From NCBI GenBank assembly GCA_938083195.1, contig CALKCK010000066.1:1-36798 (forward strand): a DNA stretch of 36,798 nucleotides, written 5' to 3'. The position numbers and the translations under genes are program-made. Below, one piece after another: positions 24,135 through 32,653 of the stretch (the stretch's first letter is position 1; every line of letters starts with the position of its first letter). Source of the DNA: an uncultured Pirellulaceae bacterium. GTDB taxonomy: Bacteria > Planctomycetota > Planctomycetia > Pirellulales > Pirellulaceae. The notes under the pieces are model-generated. The model did no database searches, was not told the origin of the DNA, and saw nothing but the letters and a program-made list of their open reading frames with translations.

Positions 24135-26918
24135 ATGAAATCGTTTTTCATTTTACCAACTCTATTTGCAATCTTTTCGTTCGCCACCGGTGGTCTACCC
24201 CTCGATGGTCAAGAGATAGATTTCGAGAAACAAATCGCGCCGATTTTTGCTGAACACTGCTCCCACTGCCACGGAGAAGACGATCAGGAATCTGGCCTGA
24301 GGCTTGACCGCCGCGGGCTGATGCTCAGGGGGGGAGATTACGGTCAACCCACGATCGTTCCCGGAAAGCCCGAAAAAAGTTATTTGCTCGACGTGATTAA
24401 CCACACCGATGAAGGCATGGAAATGCCGCCCGACGAAGATAAAATTCCGGCCGCAGAAATTGAATTACTAACGCGATGGATCGCCGAGGGTGCCAACTGG
24501 CCTGGGCAAATGAAAGCCGTTGAAAGTGTCAAATCTGACCATTGGTCCTTTCAGCCTGTTGTCCGGCCGCCAGTCCCGGAAACTACATTCATGAATCCAG
24601 TGGATGCCTTTCTCACTAAAAAACTGGCAACCGAAAATCTTAAGTTTTCTCAACCCGCTGATCCGGTCTCTTTAATTCGCCGCGTTTCGATCGTGTTAAC
24701 AGGCATCGCTCCAACCCCCGAGCAAATCACAGATTTTTCGAAAGAATTTAAATCAGATCCCGATGCTGCCTATGAAAAACTTGTCGACCGATTATTAGTC
24801 TCTAACCACTTTGGAGAGCGTTGGGCGCAACATTGGCTAGACGTGATTCGCTGGGCTGAAACGAATGGATCTGAAAGCAATCTCTATCGAAAGAACGCTT
24901 GGATATACCGTGATTACGTAATTCGTTCGTTAAACGAAAACAAACCTTACGATCAATTTCTCCGAGAACAAATTGCCGGTGACACACTCGGAGTTGGCGA
25001 AGCGACCGGATATCTAGTTTCTGGCCCACACGTCCCCGTCGCCACGGTTGGTCAAGAACCGACCGCCAGACGGCAAGCCCGCGCCGATCGAATGGATGAG
25101 ATTTTACAAACAGTAGGTGCGTCAGCACTCGGCATGACGGTTGGCTGTGCAAGATGTCACAATCATAAATTCGATCCAATTTCGATTACCGATTATTACG
25201 CAATGACAGCGGTCTTTCAGGACATTGAATTTGGAAGCCGTTTTCCCGAACTCGGTAAAAACCACCCGCGGCGGAAACGTGGCGAAGAAATTTATCAGCT
25301 AATCCGTGAACAACGGAAAAAACTCAAAGAAACGAAATTTTGGGAAGAGGACTGGACTGGCTACCGGGAGATGCATTTCCCGTCGACGAAAACTCAATCT
25401 GTCAAAATTTCGTTTCAATGGGGAGGTGCAAGACTGGATGAACTAGAAATTCTAGGGCCGGTGCAGTGGAACAAAAATCTTGCCTTGGCATCGGCGGGCA
25501 CTAAAACTAATGCACCGAAAAAGTTCGCGCAACCTCGCGGTGAACTCTGGAAAATCAACGATGGAAAATACGGCACCGAAGGCTGGGCTTCGAAAGCTCC
25601 AAAAGGTAGCAAGGAAAAACCTTGGGTCCAATTCACCTTCGACAAACCACAATTTGTGAATCGCGTTCGTGTTAGCTCCAATCGACAGGACTTCATGCAG
25701 ACCGACTACTTGGTAAATATCAACAAGTTCAACCTCGGCCCGTTCGATGTCGAAATCCTTAATGACGAGGGCAAATGGGAAAAAGTTTACATCGCCAACA
25801 AGGTGAAACAACTCAACAACGACAAAACACACGTCGCGACCATGAATCGGATTAAACAACTTATTCTTGAGCTTAACGATGAAGGACCTAAGCCAAGTTT
25901 CGTTGCTAAGCTTGTCCAGCCCACAAAAACATTTGTGCTTTCTCGAGGCAGCCCTGAAAATCCCCGTGACGAAGTGTTCGCATCCGGGCTGACCGAAATC
26001 AATGGTGACCTCAACCTTCCTCTCGGGGCAACTGGTAAACAACGCCGACAGGCATTTGCAAATTGGCTAACCTCCACCGACCAACCACTATCCGCTCGCG
26101 TGGCGGTTAATCGCATTTGGCATCATATTTTTGGCGAAGGAATCGTCGCAACCACCAGTGACTTTGGAGCAGCCGGGGCGAGACCAACTCACCCTGAACT
26201 ACTCGACTGGCTGGCCAGCGAATTAGTTCGACCATCGGTAAATTCTCTAGGGCAAGCGTTAAGTGACTCCCCTGAAAGACCTTGGTCGATGAAACGGATG
26301 ATTCGCCTGCTGGTCATGTCAGATGCTTTCCGACAATCCAGCTCTCCGCAAACAGACGGGCTGACCCGGGACGCGGGTTCAGCATTGTTATGGCGTTTTC
26401 CACCGCGGCGGATGACTGCGGAGGCGATTCGAGACTCTATCGTTCAGGCATCCGGTTCGCTCGACCCGACGATCGGTGGAAAGAGCTATAGGATTCACAA
26501 CGTTAAAAAACGTTACGCCCAATGGGAGGTCACCGACAACCATAGTGAAAAAACTTGGCGGCGGATGATCTATCAGGAACGCATGCGACGTGTCGATGAT
26601 CGAATGTTCACCGCATTTGATTTTCCTGACTGTGGCCAGGTTCGTCCCAAGCGTCCCGTCTCGACGACACCACTTCAGGCACTCAATCTCTTAAACAGCG
26701 ATTTCGTCATCGAACAATCAAACTTGATTGCTCAACGAGCCATGAACGACTCTAACAACCAAATGGCAGCGGCGGTGGATCGGTGCTTTGAATTACTACT
26801 TGGCCGAACCCCCGATGCAACTGAAAGGAAAGCATGCACGGCACTTGCTGAAGAGCAAAGCCTGGCTCTCGTTTGTCGCGCTTTGTTAAATTCGAACGAG
26901 TTCGCTTTTTTGCCGTAA
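24135..26918 (+). CDS. PSCyt1 - DUF1549 - DUF1553 exported cytochrome c-like protein
   Basis: The 927-residue protein has a signal peptide (FFILPTLFAIFSFATGG). A Planctomycete cytochrome C domain comes first, with the haem motif C42-S-H-C45-H46 and a methionine-rich MEMPPD segment near 94-100 as a possible sixth ligand. DUF1549 (about 155-365) contains RWAQHWLDVIRWAETNGSE and the second, family-typical CARCHNHKFDPI at 338-349. A discoidin-like beta-sandwich insert follows (about 405-560, WVQFTFDKPQFVNRVRVSS). DUF1553 (about 640-905) begins near ANWLTSTDQPLSARVAVNRI. Members are abundant in planctomycetes and usually paired with DUF1501 proteins, as here. A role in oxidative or redox steps of carbohydrate breakdown has been suggested, but the reaction is unknown. 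It is 39 bases after the GH50 fusion gene. Confidence 0.9.
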   Translation: MKSFFILPTLFAIFSFATGGLPLDGQEIDFEKQIAPIFAEHCSHCHGEDDQESGLRLDRRGLMLRGGDYGQPTIVPGKPEKSYLLDVINHTDEGMEMPPDEDKIPAAEIELLTRWIAEGANWPGQMKAVESVKSDHWSFQPVVRPPVPETTFMNPVDAFLTKKLATENLKFSQPADPVSLIRRVSIVLTGIAPTPEQITDFSKEFKSDPDAAYEKLVDRLLVSNHFGERWAQHWLDVIRWAETNGSESNLYRKNAWIYRDYVIRSLNENKPYDQFLREQIAGDTLGVGEATGYLVSGPHVPVATVGQEPTARRQARADRMDEILQTVGASALGMTVGCARCHNHKFDPISITDYYAMTAVFQDIEFGSRFPELGKNHPRRKRGEEIYQLIREQRKKLKETKFWEEDWTGYREMHFPSTKTQSVKISFQWGGARLDELEILGPVQWNKNLALASAGTKTNAPKKFAQPRGELWKINDGKYGTEGWASKAPKGSKEKPWVQFTFDKPQFVNRVRVSSNRQDFMQTDYLVNINKFNLGPFDVEILNDEGKWEKVYIANKVKQLNNDKTHVATMNRIKQLILELNDEGPKPSFVAKLVQPTKTFVLSRGSPENPRDEVFASGLTEINGDLNLPLGATGKQRRQAFANWLTSTDQPLSARVAVNRIWHHIFGEGIVATTSDFGAAGARPTHPELLDWLASELVRPSVNSLGQALSDSPERPWSMKRMIRLLVMSDAFRQSSSPQTDGLTRDAGSALLWRFPPRRMTAEAIRDSIVQASGSLDPTIGGKSYRIHNVKKRYAQWEVTDNHSEKTWRRMIYQERMRRVDDRMFTAFDFPDCGQVRPKRPVSTTPLQALNLLNSDFVIEQSNLIAQRAMNDSNNQMAAAVDRCFELLLGRTPDATERKACTALAEEQSLALVCRALLNSNEFAFLP

Positions 26919-26989
26919 TCAACAATTTAAATTTGCCTCGTATTCTTTGGAATTTATTCCGAGCTGAACGCACCAACCTCAGGTCTCTC

Positions 26990-28495
26990 ATGAGCAACCC
27001 AGAAAAACTATCTTTCCATGGTCGCAAGCTACTCGATCGTCGGAACTTTCTTCATACCGCAGGACTCTCTACTGCCGGGATTGCTCTGACCAGCATGCTG
27101 GCTGCCGACGACTTACTCGCTGACGATAAAACGCTCACCGCTGGTGGCAAGGCACCCATTCGCCCGAAAATCGACCCGAACAATCCTTATTCCGCGCGGC
27201 CTTCACACTTTGAAATGCCGGCGAAACAAGTGTTGGTCATTTACTGCCCCGGCGCGGTCAGCCACGTCGATACTTTCGATTACAAGCCAGCCCTTACGAA
27301 ACTGCATGGCCAAAAACCGCCGGGACTTCCTACGGTTACTTTTGAAGGGCCAAGTGGCAACATTGCTAAACCTTTCTGGGATTTTAAACCTCGTGGCGAA
27401 ACTGGAAAAATGGTCTCCGATCTACTTCCCAACCTTGCCCAACAAGTTGACGATTTTTGTTTTTTCCACGCACTCTCAACCGACACCAGTGCTCACCCAC
27501 AGGGTGAGAATTTCATGAATACCGGTTTTACGATGGAAGGATTCCCTTCTTCGGGCGCGTGGGTTACTTACGCTTTGGGTACGGAAAACCAAGAGCTTCC
27601 TGCGTTCGTGGCGATCAATGACCCTCGTGGACTTGCCCGCAGCGGGAAAAATAATTTCGGCAATGGATTTTTACCCGCCGCGTTTCAAGGGACGGACTTC
27701 ACTGCGAAAAACCCTCCCTATAATCTACAGCGACCTTCTGGCATTTCCGCACAAGCCGATGCAGGCACCATCAATTTACTTCAACGGTTAAATGCGCGTC
27801 ACTTGGAAAAGTACCCTGGTGACGCCGATCTTGCAGGACGAATTGCAAGTTATGAATTAGCAGGAAAAATGCAAACTTCAGTACCCGATGTCATGGACCT
27901 TGCCGGTGAAACCAAGTCGACCCTTGAAGCCTATGGCGTCGAAGGGGGCAGTCAGCTACGCGGTGAATACGCTAAAAATTGCCTTTTAGCTCGGCGACTT
28001 TTAGAAAAAGGAGTCCGGGTCGTCCAGTTGTTTAATGGGAGCGATCCAGCCGGAGGTAATGGAATTACAAATTGGGATTCCCACTCTAACATCGCCAATA
28101 CGCACGCCATGCAAGCAGAAATCATGGACAAGCCAACTGCCGCGCTGATCGCCGATCTAAAACAGCGAGGGATGCTGGAACATACATTAATCGTGTGGGC
28201 CACTGAATTTGGCCGCATGCCATTTCTGCAAGCAAATGGCTCAGGGCGGGATCACAATCCAGGTGCATTTACCTGCTTCATGGCCGGCGCCGGCGTGAAA
28301 CGAGGGTTTAGCTACGGCGAGAGTGATGAATTTGGATTCAAAGCAGCCGTCAACAAAACTAGCGTTTATGATTTCAACGCAACGCTACTACATTTGATGG
28401 GACTCGATCACGAGCGTCTCACGTTTTATCACAACGGACTCGAACGACGGCTTACCAATGTCCATGGCCATGTCATCAAAGACGTCCTGACATAA
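26990..28495 (+). CDS. Tat-exported DUF1501 protein
   Basis: I start at ATG 26990 (501 residues). AGG lies six bases upstream and a twin-arginine signal begins soon after (DRRNFLHTAGLSTAGIALTS). The frame stays open upstream to 26873, but that would overlap the preceding gene. The DUF1501 domain fills the rest, with YCPGAVSHVDTFDYKP, THPQGENF-like AHPQGENFMNTG, VVQLFNG, WDSHSNI, and WATEFGRMPFLQANGSGRDHNP near the end. The conserved His/Asp/Arg set recalls the alkaline-phosphatase/sulfatase superfamily, but the formylglycine motif is absent. Tat export implies folding or cofactor loading in the cytoplasm. It is the last gene of the plus-strand operon and the obligate neighbour of the PSCyt1 protein in this phylum. 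Confidence 0.9.
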   Translation: MSNPEKLSFHGRKLLDRRNFLHTAGLSTAGIALTSMLAADDLLADDKTLTAGGKAPIRPKIDPNNPYSARPSHFEMPAKQVLVIYCPGAVSHVDTFDYKPALTKLHGQKPPGLPTVTFEGPSGNIAKPFWDFKPRGETGKMVSDLLPNLAQQVDDFCFFHALSTDTSAHPQGENFMNTGFTMEGFPSSGAWVTYALGTENQELPAFVAINDPRGLARSGKNNFGNGFLPAAFQGTDFTAKNPPYNLQRPSGISAQADAGTINLLQRLNARHLEKYPGDADLAGRIASYELAGKMQTSVPDVMDLAGETKSTLEAYGVEGGSQLRGEYAKNCLLARRLLEKGVRVVQLFNGSDPAGGNGITNWDSHSNIANTHAMQAEIMDKPTAALIADLKQRGMLEHTLIVWATEFGRMPFLQANGSGRDHNPGAFTCFMAGAGVKRGFSYGESDEFGFKAAVNKTSVYDFNATLLHLMGLDHERLTFYHNGLERRLTNVHGHVIKDVLT

Positions 28496-28530
28496 CAATT
28501 GCTTAAAACATCCCTCATTTGATCAGCGAT

Positions 28531-28554
28531 CGTGGACCGTTTACTTGATCCACG
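28531..28554. terminator. Weak inverted repeat between convergent genes
   Basis: The arms CGTGGA and TCCACG are separated by 12 bases, between the stops at 28495 (plus) and 28582 (minus). The site fits a terminator, but the short stem, large loop and lack of a T-tract make this uncertain. Confidence 0.25.
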
Positions 28555-28581
28555 CCACCAATCAATTTGCCAGTGGGCTCA

Positions 28582-29595
28582 CTACTTCGCATCATTCACG
28601 CGAACCAATTTCATAATCCGCCCCGAAACGTTCCAATCTTGAACGTAAAGATTCCCTTCTGCATCCCAATAAGATCCATGTGTTCCATTAAAAATGCCCT
28701 CGATCCACTTGTCTTGTGGGACATTGAAATTAACCCGAGTTTTTGGATCCGGGTTATGTCCAAGCACCGCCATAATTGTGTTGCTTTTATCGAGGATAAC
28801 TAATCTTCCGTGAAGATCAGGCACCGAAACGTAATCTCCCTGAATCGAAACCGATGTCGGCATCCCAAGACCTGTTATCACTTCCTCAAGAAAATTTCCA
28901 TCGAGATCGTAATGCAGCAATCGCCCTTTCGGTTGATGATTTCTATCACAAATTAAGAGTCGTGGCGGTTCGTACCGTGTATCGAGCGTCATTCCGTGAG
29001 CAGTATTGAACTGTTTCATCCCATTGCCCTTTTCACCGAAGTGCATCAAGTATTTCCCGTCCTTATCGAACTTGAATATATGATTACTCGCGTAGCCATT
29101 GGAAAGAAAGATATCTCCATTGGGTGCCACGGTGATTGCTGTCGGACTAAATCTTTTCAAGCCCAGACCCGATGCTTCCGGAAACGGTAACCGCATCACA
29201 ATTTCACCAGTCTTCACATTGAATTTGATCCCTTCAGCATCACTGTTGCGGGCACCGTAAATAAACTCATTTTCGCCCTCAACTCGAATTTCCATATCAT
29301 GCAGATTGGAATAATCTTTACCAAGGTACGAGTGAACCACTTTCCCGTCAGGGGAAAACACAACCACACCTTTTTTTGCGCTCGTATAAATGTTGCCCGC
29401 TTTATCAACCACCACACCACCATGAGTAGACCCCAACGCCGACGCACCATCGGGGCGCAACCCCCAACCGGGGACGGTATCAAAGGTCATCATGCCACAA
29501 CCCATTCGAACCGGTTTTGCTTTCTCTTGTGAAGATACCGGCAAGGTCAAAAATATCGCAAACACAATCGCAATAAAACATGAACAACATCTCAT
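28582..29595 (-). CDS. Exported NHL-repeat beta-propeller, peptidylglycine alpha-amidating lyase-like
   Basis: I start at ATG 29595 (337 residues). AGGAA lies eight bases upstream and the signal peptide follows at once (MRCCSCFIAIVFAIFLTLPV). In-frame TTG 29733 lies upstream and overlaps the neighbouring gene. The chain shows repeated propeller blades: GGVVVDKAGNIYTSA, AITVAPNGDIFLSNGYASNH, IFKFDKDGKYLMHFGEKGNG, AHGMTLD and GTHGSYWDAEGNLYVQDW. The SNGYASNHIFKFDKDG and FGEKGNGMKQFNTAHG blocks resemble the lyase domain of peptide-amidating enzymes, including candidate metal-binding histidines. Many bacterial relatives have unknown activity, so binding or lyase activity on a sugar acid or peptide remains open. 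It lies 134 bases downstream of the other propeller gene on the same strand. Confidence 0.85.
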   Translation of the reverse strand: MRCCSCFIAIVFAIFLTLPVSSQEKAKPVRMGCGMMTFDTVPGWGLRPDGASALGSTHGGVVVDKAGNIYTSAKKGVVVFSPDGKVVHSYLGKDYSNLHDMEIRVEGENEFIYGARNSDAEGIKFNVKTGEIVMRLPFPEASGLGLKRFSPTAITVAPNGDIFLSNGYASNHIFKFDKDGKYLMHFGEKGNGMKQFNTAHGMTLDTRYEPPRLLICDRNHQPKGRLLHYDLDGNFLEEVITGLGMPTSVSIQGDYVSVPDLHGRLVILDKSNTIMAVLGHNPDPKTRVNFNVPQDKWIEGIFNGTHGSYWDAEGNLYVQDWNVSGRIMKLVRVNDAK

Positions 29596-29729
29596 AGTCT
29601 TAGTTCCTGAAATGATTTCTAGGGTCGGTTGGATGGGCACTGCGAGTATGATAACCCAAGATAACGCCCGCGTCTCGTTGGAAATACATTCTCCGCCATT
29701 TGCCATGCGACCCCGAGGATACCTAGACG

Positions 29730-31061
29730 TCACTGCTCTGCAATTATTTTGCTGATGTCAATCAAATGAATTTGGCGACCACCGCCTGCGTGAGGCGAAT
29801 CAATGGCGACGGTCTTACCGTCATTGCTGCAGCGCGGATGAGTGTCGCATCGCCACTCTCCCCGATATTCCTCTGGTGAGTGAAATGCCCCCAAATCGAC
29901 TCGTCGCCCAGATGGGACATGAAAAAGATAAGGCACTTGCTCACGTTTTCCACGACTCGGGTAAGTGTCGTTCAAAATCCACGATTGCTCGGTATTGGGA
30001 ACGTAAGTGTTGTGACCATTGTGAGTCATCACTCCTTCACCAATCAACGAGATGTCCTCAGTCTGGTCCCGCATGAGATAAAACCCAGCCGATTTATTTT
30101 TTGGCCGAGTCCACGCACAAATCGACTCCGAATCCTTCCAAATAAAATGAGATGTATTTCCTGAAGGATCAAGATTACAGCGAGCGGATCCATCCATCGC
30201 AACGGTGAACATTCGAGTTGTAAAGCCTCCCGTTGGCTGAGGATTTTTGGCATCACCGTTATCTTTTTTCCATCGGTGAAGCACGATAAAACGCGAACTG
30301 TCTGGGCTAACTAAAAGATGGTTGAAATAATTCCAATGCTTGGCCAGTCCATTCCCTTGATGTTTAATTCTCGCTGCGTCAGCGAGTGAAAAAACTAGCT
30401 TCGACTCCCCGGTGTCCATATTCATTCGCCAGACACCCGAATTTTCGGGAGCACGCTCCCGAGCGGTCGGATCGGTTAAGCCTACATAGCCATATCCCGC
30501 CCGCATTCGCTGAATTCTGGAGAAGTCTGTTGTGATCGCCCATCGACCATCTTGACTTAGCGAGTAAATGGGCCGCGGCAATGTACGCACTTTTCTTGTC
30601 GTGACATCCATCACTCGGCAAACATGCTGATCACCATCGCGATCATTCCAAACGACTTCTGATTTTGAATTTGGCCTCCATTGAAGCATGCACCCTTGTT
30701 GCCATCCCCAGGCTCGGCTTTCCCCCAAATGAATCCACCGGTCGTTATCCCCTGTGTCCACCATCCCAACTTGAATCGCATCGGTCGCCTTCGGTGTTCG
30801 ATGTTCAAAACCAACTTCGTTGGAAAGCACAAAACGGTTGGATTGATCAAATTCAAGCTTGTCGTAATAACCAAACCAATGATGACCGGGGCCGTGAGTG
30901 ATCGTGCGAGCGGGTGGATAATCGCGTTCGTTTCCAGAGATTGCGTTTCCAGAGATTGCTAAACTACGATCACCAATTAGTCCGGGTAAAAAAATGGCTG
31001 AAGACGCTTTGATCGCCTGCCTCCTCGATATTTTTATTGAGCCCATTTTTTGTCCAATCAT
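29730..31061 (-). CDS. Tat-exported beta-propeller protein of unknown function
   Basis: I start at ATG 31061 (443 residues); ATG 31046 and TTG 31067 are alternatives. A twin-arginine signal is present (SRRQAIKASSAIFLPGLIG). The mature part has WD40/TolB-like blades: GYYDKLEFDQSNRFVLSNE, GWQQGCMLQWRPNSKSEVVW, PIYSLSQDGRWAITTDFSRI, HLLVSPDSSRFIVLHRW and CDTHPRCSNDGKTVAIDSPH near the end. The HGPGHHWFGYYDK and GWQQGCMLQW motifs are distinctive of a family I know mainly as uncharacterised planctomycete/verrucomicrobial proteins. The fold recalls oligogalacturonate-lyase-type propellers, but catalytic residues cannot be assigned. The signal region carries a small internal duplication (AISGN AISGN) caused by a 15-base tandem repeat. 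The gene diverges from the GNAT gene. Confidence 0.8.
   Translation of the reverse strand: MIGQKMGSIKISRRQAIKASSAIFLPGLIGDRSLAISGNAISGNERDYPPARTITHGPGHHWFGYYDKLEFDQSNRFVLSNEVGFEHRTPKATDAIQVGMVDTGDNDRWIHLGESRAWGWQQGCMLQWRPNSKSEVVWNDRDGDQHVCRVMDVTTRKVRTLPRPIYSLSQDGRWAITTDFSRIQRMRAGYGYVGLTDPTARERAPENSGVWRMNMDTGESKLVFSLADAARIKHQGNGLAKHWNYFNHLLVSPDSSRFIVLHRWKKDNGDAKNPQPTGGFTTRMFTVAMDGSARCNLDPSGNTSHFIWKDSESICAWTRPKNKSAGFYLMRDQTEDISLIGEGVMTHNGHNTYVPNTEQSWILNDTYPSRGKREQVPYLFHVPSGRRVDLGAFHSPEEYRGEWRCDTHPRCSNDGKTVAIDSPHAGGGRQIHLIDISKIIAEQ
30929..30958 (-). repeat. 15-bp perfect tandem repeat inside the propeller gene
   Basis: CGTTTCCAGAGATTG is repeated twice head to tail on the plus strand. It keeps frame and duplicates five residues (AISGN) just after the Tat signal, a region tolerant of length change. 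It looks like a recent slippage event. Confidence 0.8.
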
Positions 31062-31394
31062 TCTCAATGAAACTGAATTTTCGGCGATTTTAATCCATTT
31101 TTCTAGCTTTCGAAATCAAATGGCATCTTAAAGTGTCCCTTTTCTAGTCTTGGTACTGAATCGTTTCGTGCCGATCTTGATTAATGACTTGCTTCAGCTA
31201 GGCACCTCCCAAGGCTGCACTCTATCTCGAGCGGCAACCCGCTGTATCGTCGACGTTGTTATTTTGCATCATTTCGTCCAACGCTCGCACCCAACAACGC
31301 AAAGAAATTTCAATTCTTCGGTTTTACCTGAAAAAACGCGCATGTTCTGGAAGATAAGCTACGGTTCTACATGCCATTTTCAGGAAATTCCAAT
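31062..31394. other. Divergent intergenic region between propeller and GNAT genes
   Basis: These are about 330 bases without a convincing gene or RNA. I saw no strong dyad or repeat. Promoters for both directions are expected here but could not be placed. Confidence 0.5.
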
Positions 31395-32603
31395 ATGCCG
31401 ACTACGTCCTCCCCACCATCTATTTCAACATTAAAAAATGAAACCGTTCCCCCGCGACACCAGCCTGATCAACCGGGCAATTTGACCGTACGCTGGGTTG
31501 AATCCGTCGAAGAACTGGAATCGTTAAAACAACCATGGACCCGACTCGCTGAGCGATCACTGTCTACCAACGCTTCGTTCGAGCCAAACTTTTTAATTCC
31601 GGCGATGCGACATTTCGGCAACTCAAAGGTCAAGGTTTTGATTGTCGAGGAATCTGGTAATCCGCTCGACAAAAATGCCACGAGAATCTTTGGATTGATG
31701 CCTCTGATTCCAAAATCGTTTTACCATCTGCCAATTCGGTGTTTGGAGATATGGTCTCACGATCAGAGCTTCGACCAGACACCTCTGCTCTCGAAGGCGC
31801 ACGCAGGAAAAGCGCTAGAAGCAATGTTAGATTTTCTAGCTCAGGAAAAAGTTGGCCTACTTAGCTTTGACACCGTTTCTAAAGAGCCAGAGTTTCAGTC
31901 CATCCTCGACAATGCAATTCAGTGTCCAGGCAGATCCCAATTTCAACGCGACCAATTCTCCCGCGCTGCCTTTCGCCCAATCGTGGCCCTAGAAGATTAC
32001 AAAAAGCAATTCGTTTCCAAAAGCGTCAAAAAGAACTATGGCCGACTCAGTAGAAGACTGGCCGAATTAGGAGAAGTTCAACTTGTCCAATCCGATGCAT
32101 TCTCCGATTACGAAAAACTCACCAACCAATTTCTTGAGATGGAAGCTTCGGGCTGGAAAGTCGAAGCGGGAACCGCACTCGCCTGCCAACCAACCACGCA
32201 GGAATTTTATCGAGAACTGATCAAATCTGCCGCCAACGATGGAAAAGCTCGTTTTCTGTCGCTTACGCTGGATGGCAAGCCAATCGCAATGCTTTCCGAT
32301 CTACGTTCAGGGCAAAATATTTATTCCTTCAAGACAGCATTTGATGAGAACTACTCATCATTTTCACCCGGACTGCAAATTGAAATAGGCAATATTGAAT
32401 CGATGCACCAAAGCGGAATTCAATTAGCAGACTCCTGCACAGCACCCGACAACTCAACGATCAATCGAATTTGGGGGCAACGTTTGGAGTTCCAGAGTCT
32501 TGTTATCGGATTGCGACCAGGGGTTGCAAATTGGGCTACGCAGATCATGCCGAGCCTGCAAGCTGTCGCCCACAAAATCAAAAACATGCGATCGAAAAAA
32601 TAG
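31395..32603 (+). CDS. CelD/BcsL-like GNAT acetyltransferase
   Basis: I start at ATG 31395 (402 residues) because AGGAA lies eight bases upstream. ATG 31371 would add eight residues with no ribosome-binding signal. There is no signal peptide, so the protein is cytoplasmic. It has the two-part CelD/BcsL layout: an N-terminal GNAT-like half (VEELESLKQPWTRLAERS, NASFEPNFLIPAM, IFGLMPLIPK) and a C-terminal Acetyltransf_6-type half. The latter includes KKNYGRLSRRLAELGEVQLV, FLEMEASGWKVEAGTALAC, ARFLSLTLDGKPIAMLSDL and FKTAFDENYSSFSPGLQIE. Family members acylate sugars or amino-sugar/peptide precursors. It is 50 bases upstream of a JmjC/cupin protein, and the two may modify the same small molecule or glycan. 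Confidence 0.85.
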   Translation: MPTTSSPPSISTLKNETVPPRHQPDQPGNLTVRWVESVEELESLKQPWTRLAERSLSTNASFEPNFLIPAMRHFGNSKVKVLIVEESGNPLDKNATRIFGLMPLIPKSFYHLPIRCLEIWSHDQSFDQTPLLSKAHAGKALEAMLDFLAQEKVGLLSFDTVSKEPEFQSILDNAIQCPGRSQFQRDQFSRAAFRPIVALEDYKKQFVSKSVKKNYGRLSRRLAELGEVQLVQSDAFSDYEKLTNQFLEMEASGWKVEAGTALACQPTTQEFYRELIKSAANDGKARFLSLTLDGKPIAMLSDLRSGQNIYSFKTAFDENYSSFSPGLQIEIGNIESMHQSGIQLADSCTAPDNSTINRIWGQRLEFQSLVIGLRPGVANWATQIMPSLQAVAHKIKNMRSKK

Positions 32604-32653
32604 CCTCCCATCCAACGCAATTCAACCATCCGTCATACGGCAGAAACCACAAC

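Noticed and set aside
25146..25170. A second CxxCH haem-like motif inside the PSCyt1/DUF1549 protein.
   Set aside because: The CARCHNHKFDP segment is a normal conserved part of DUF1549 and is not evidence of a novel dihaem protein.
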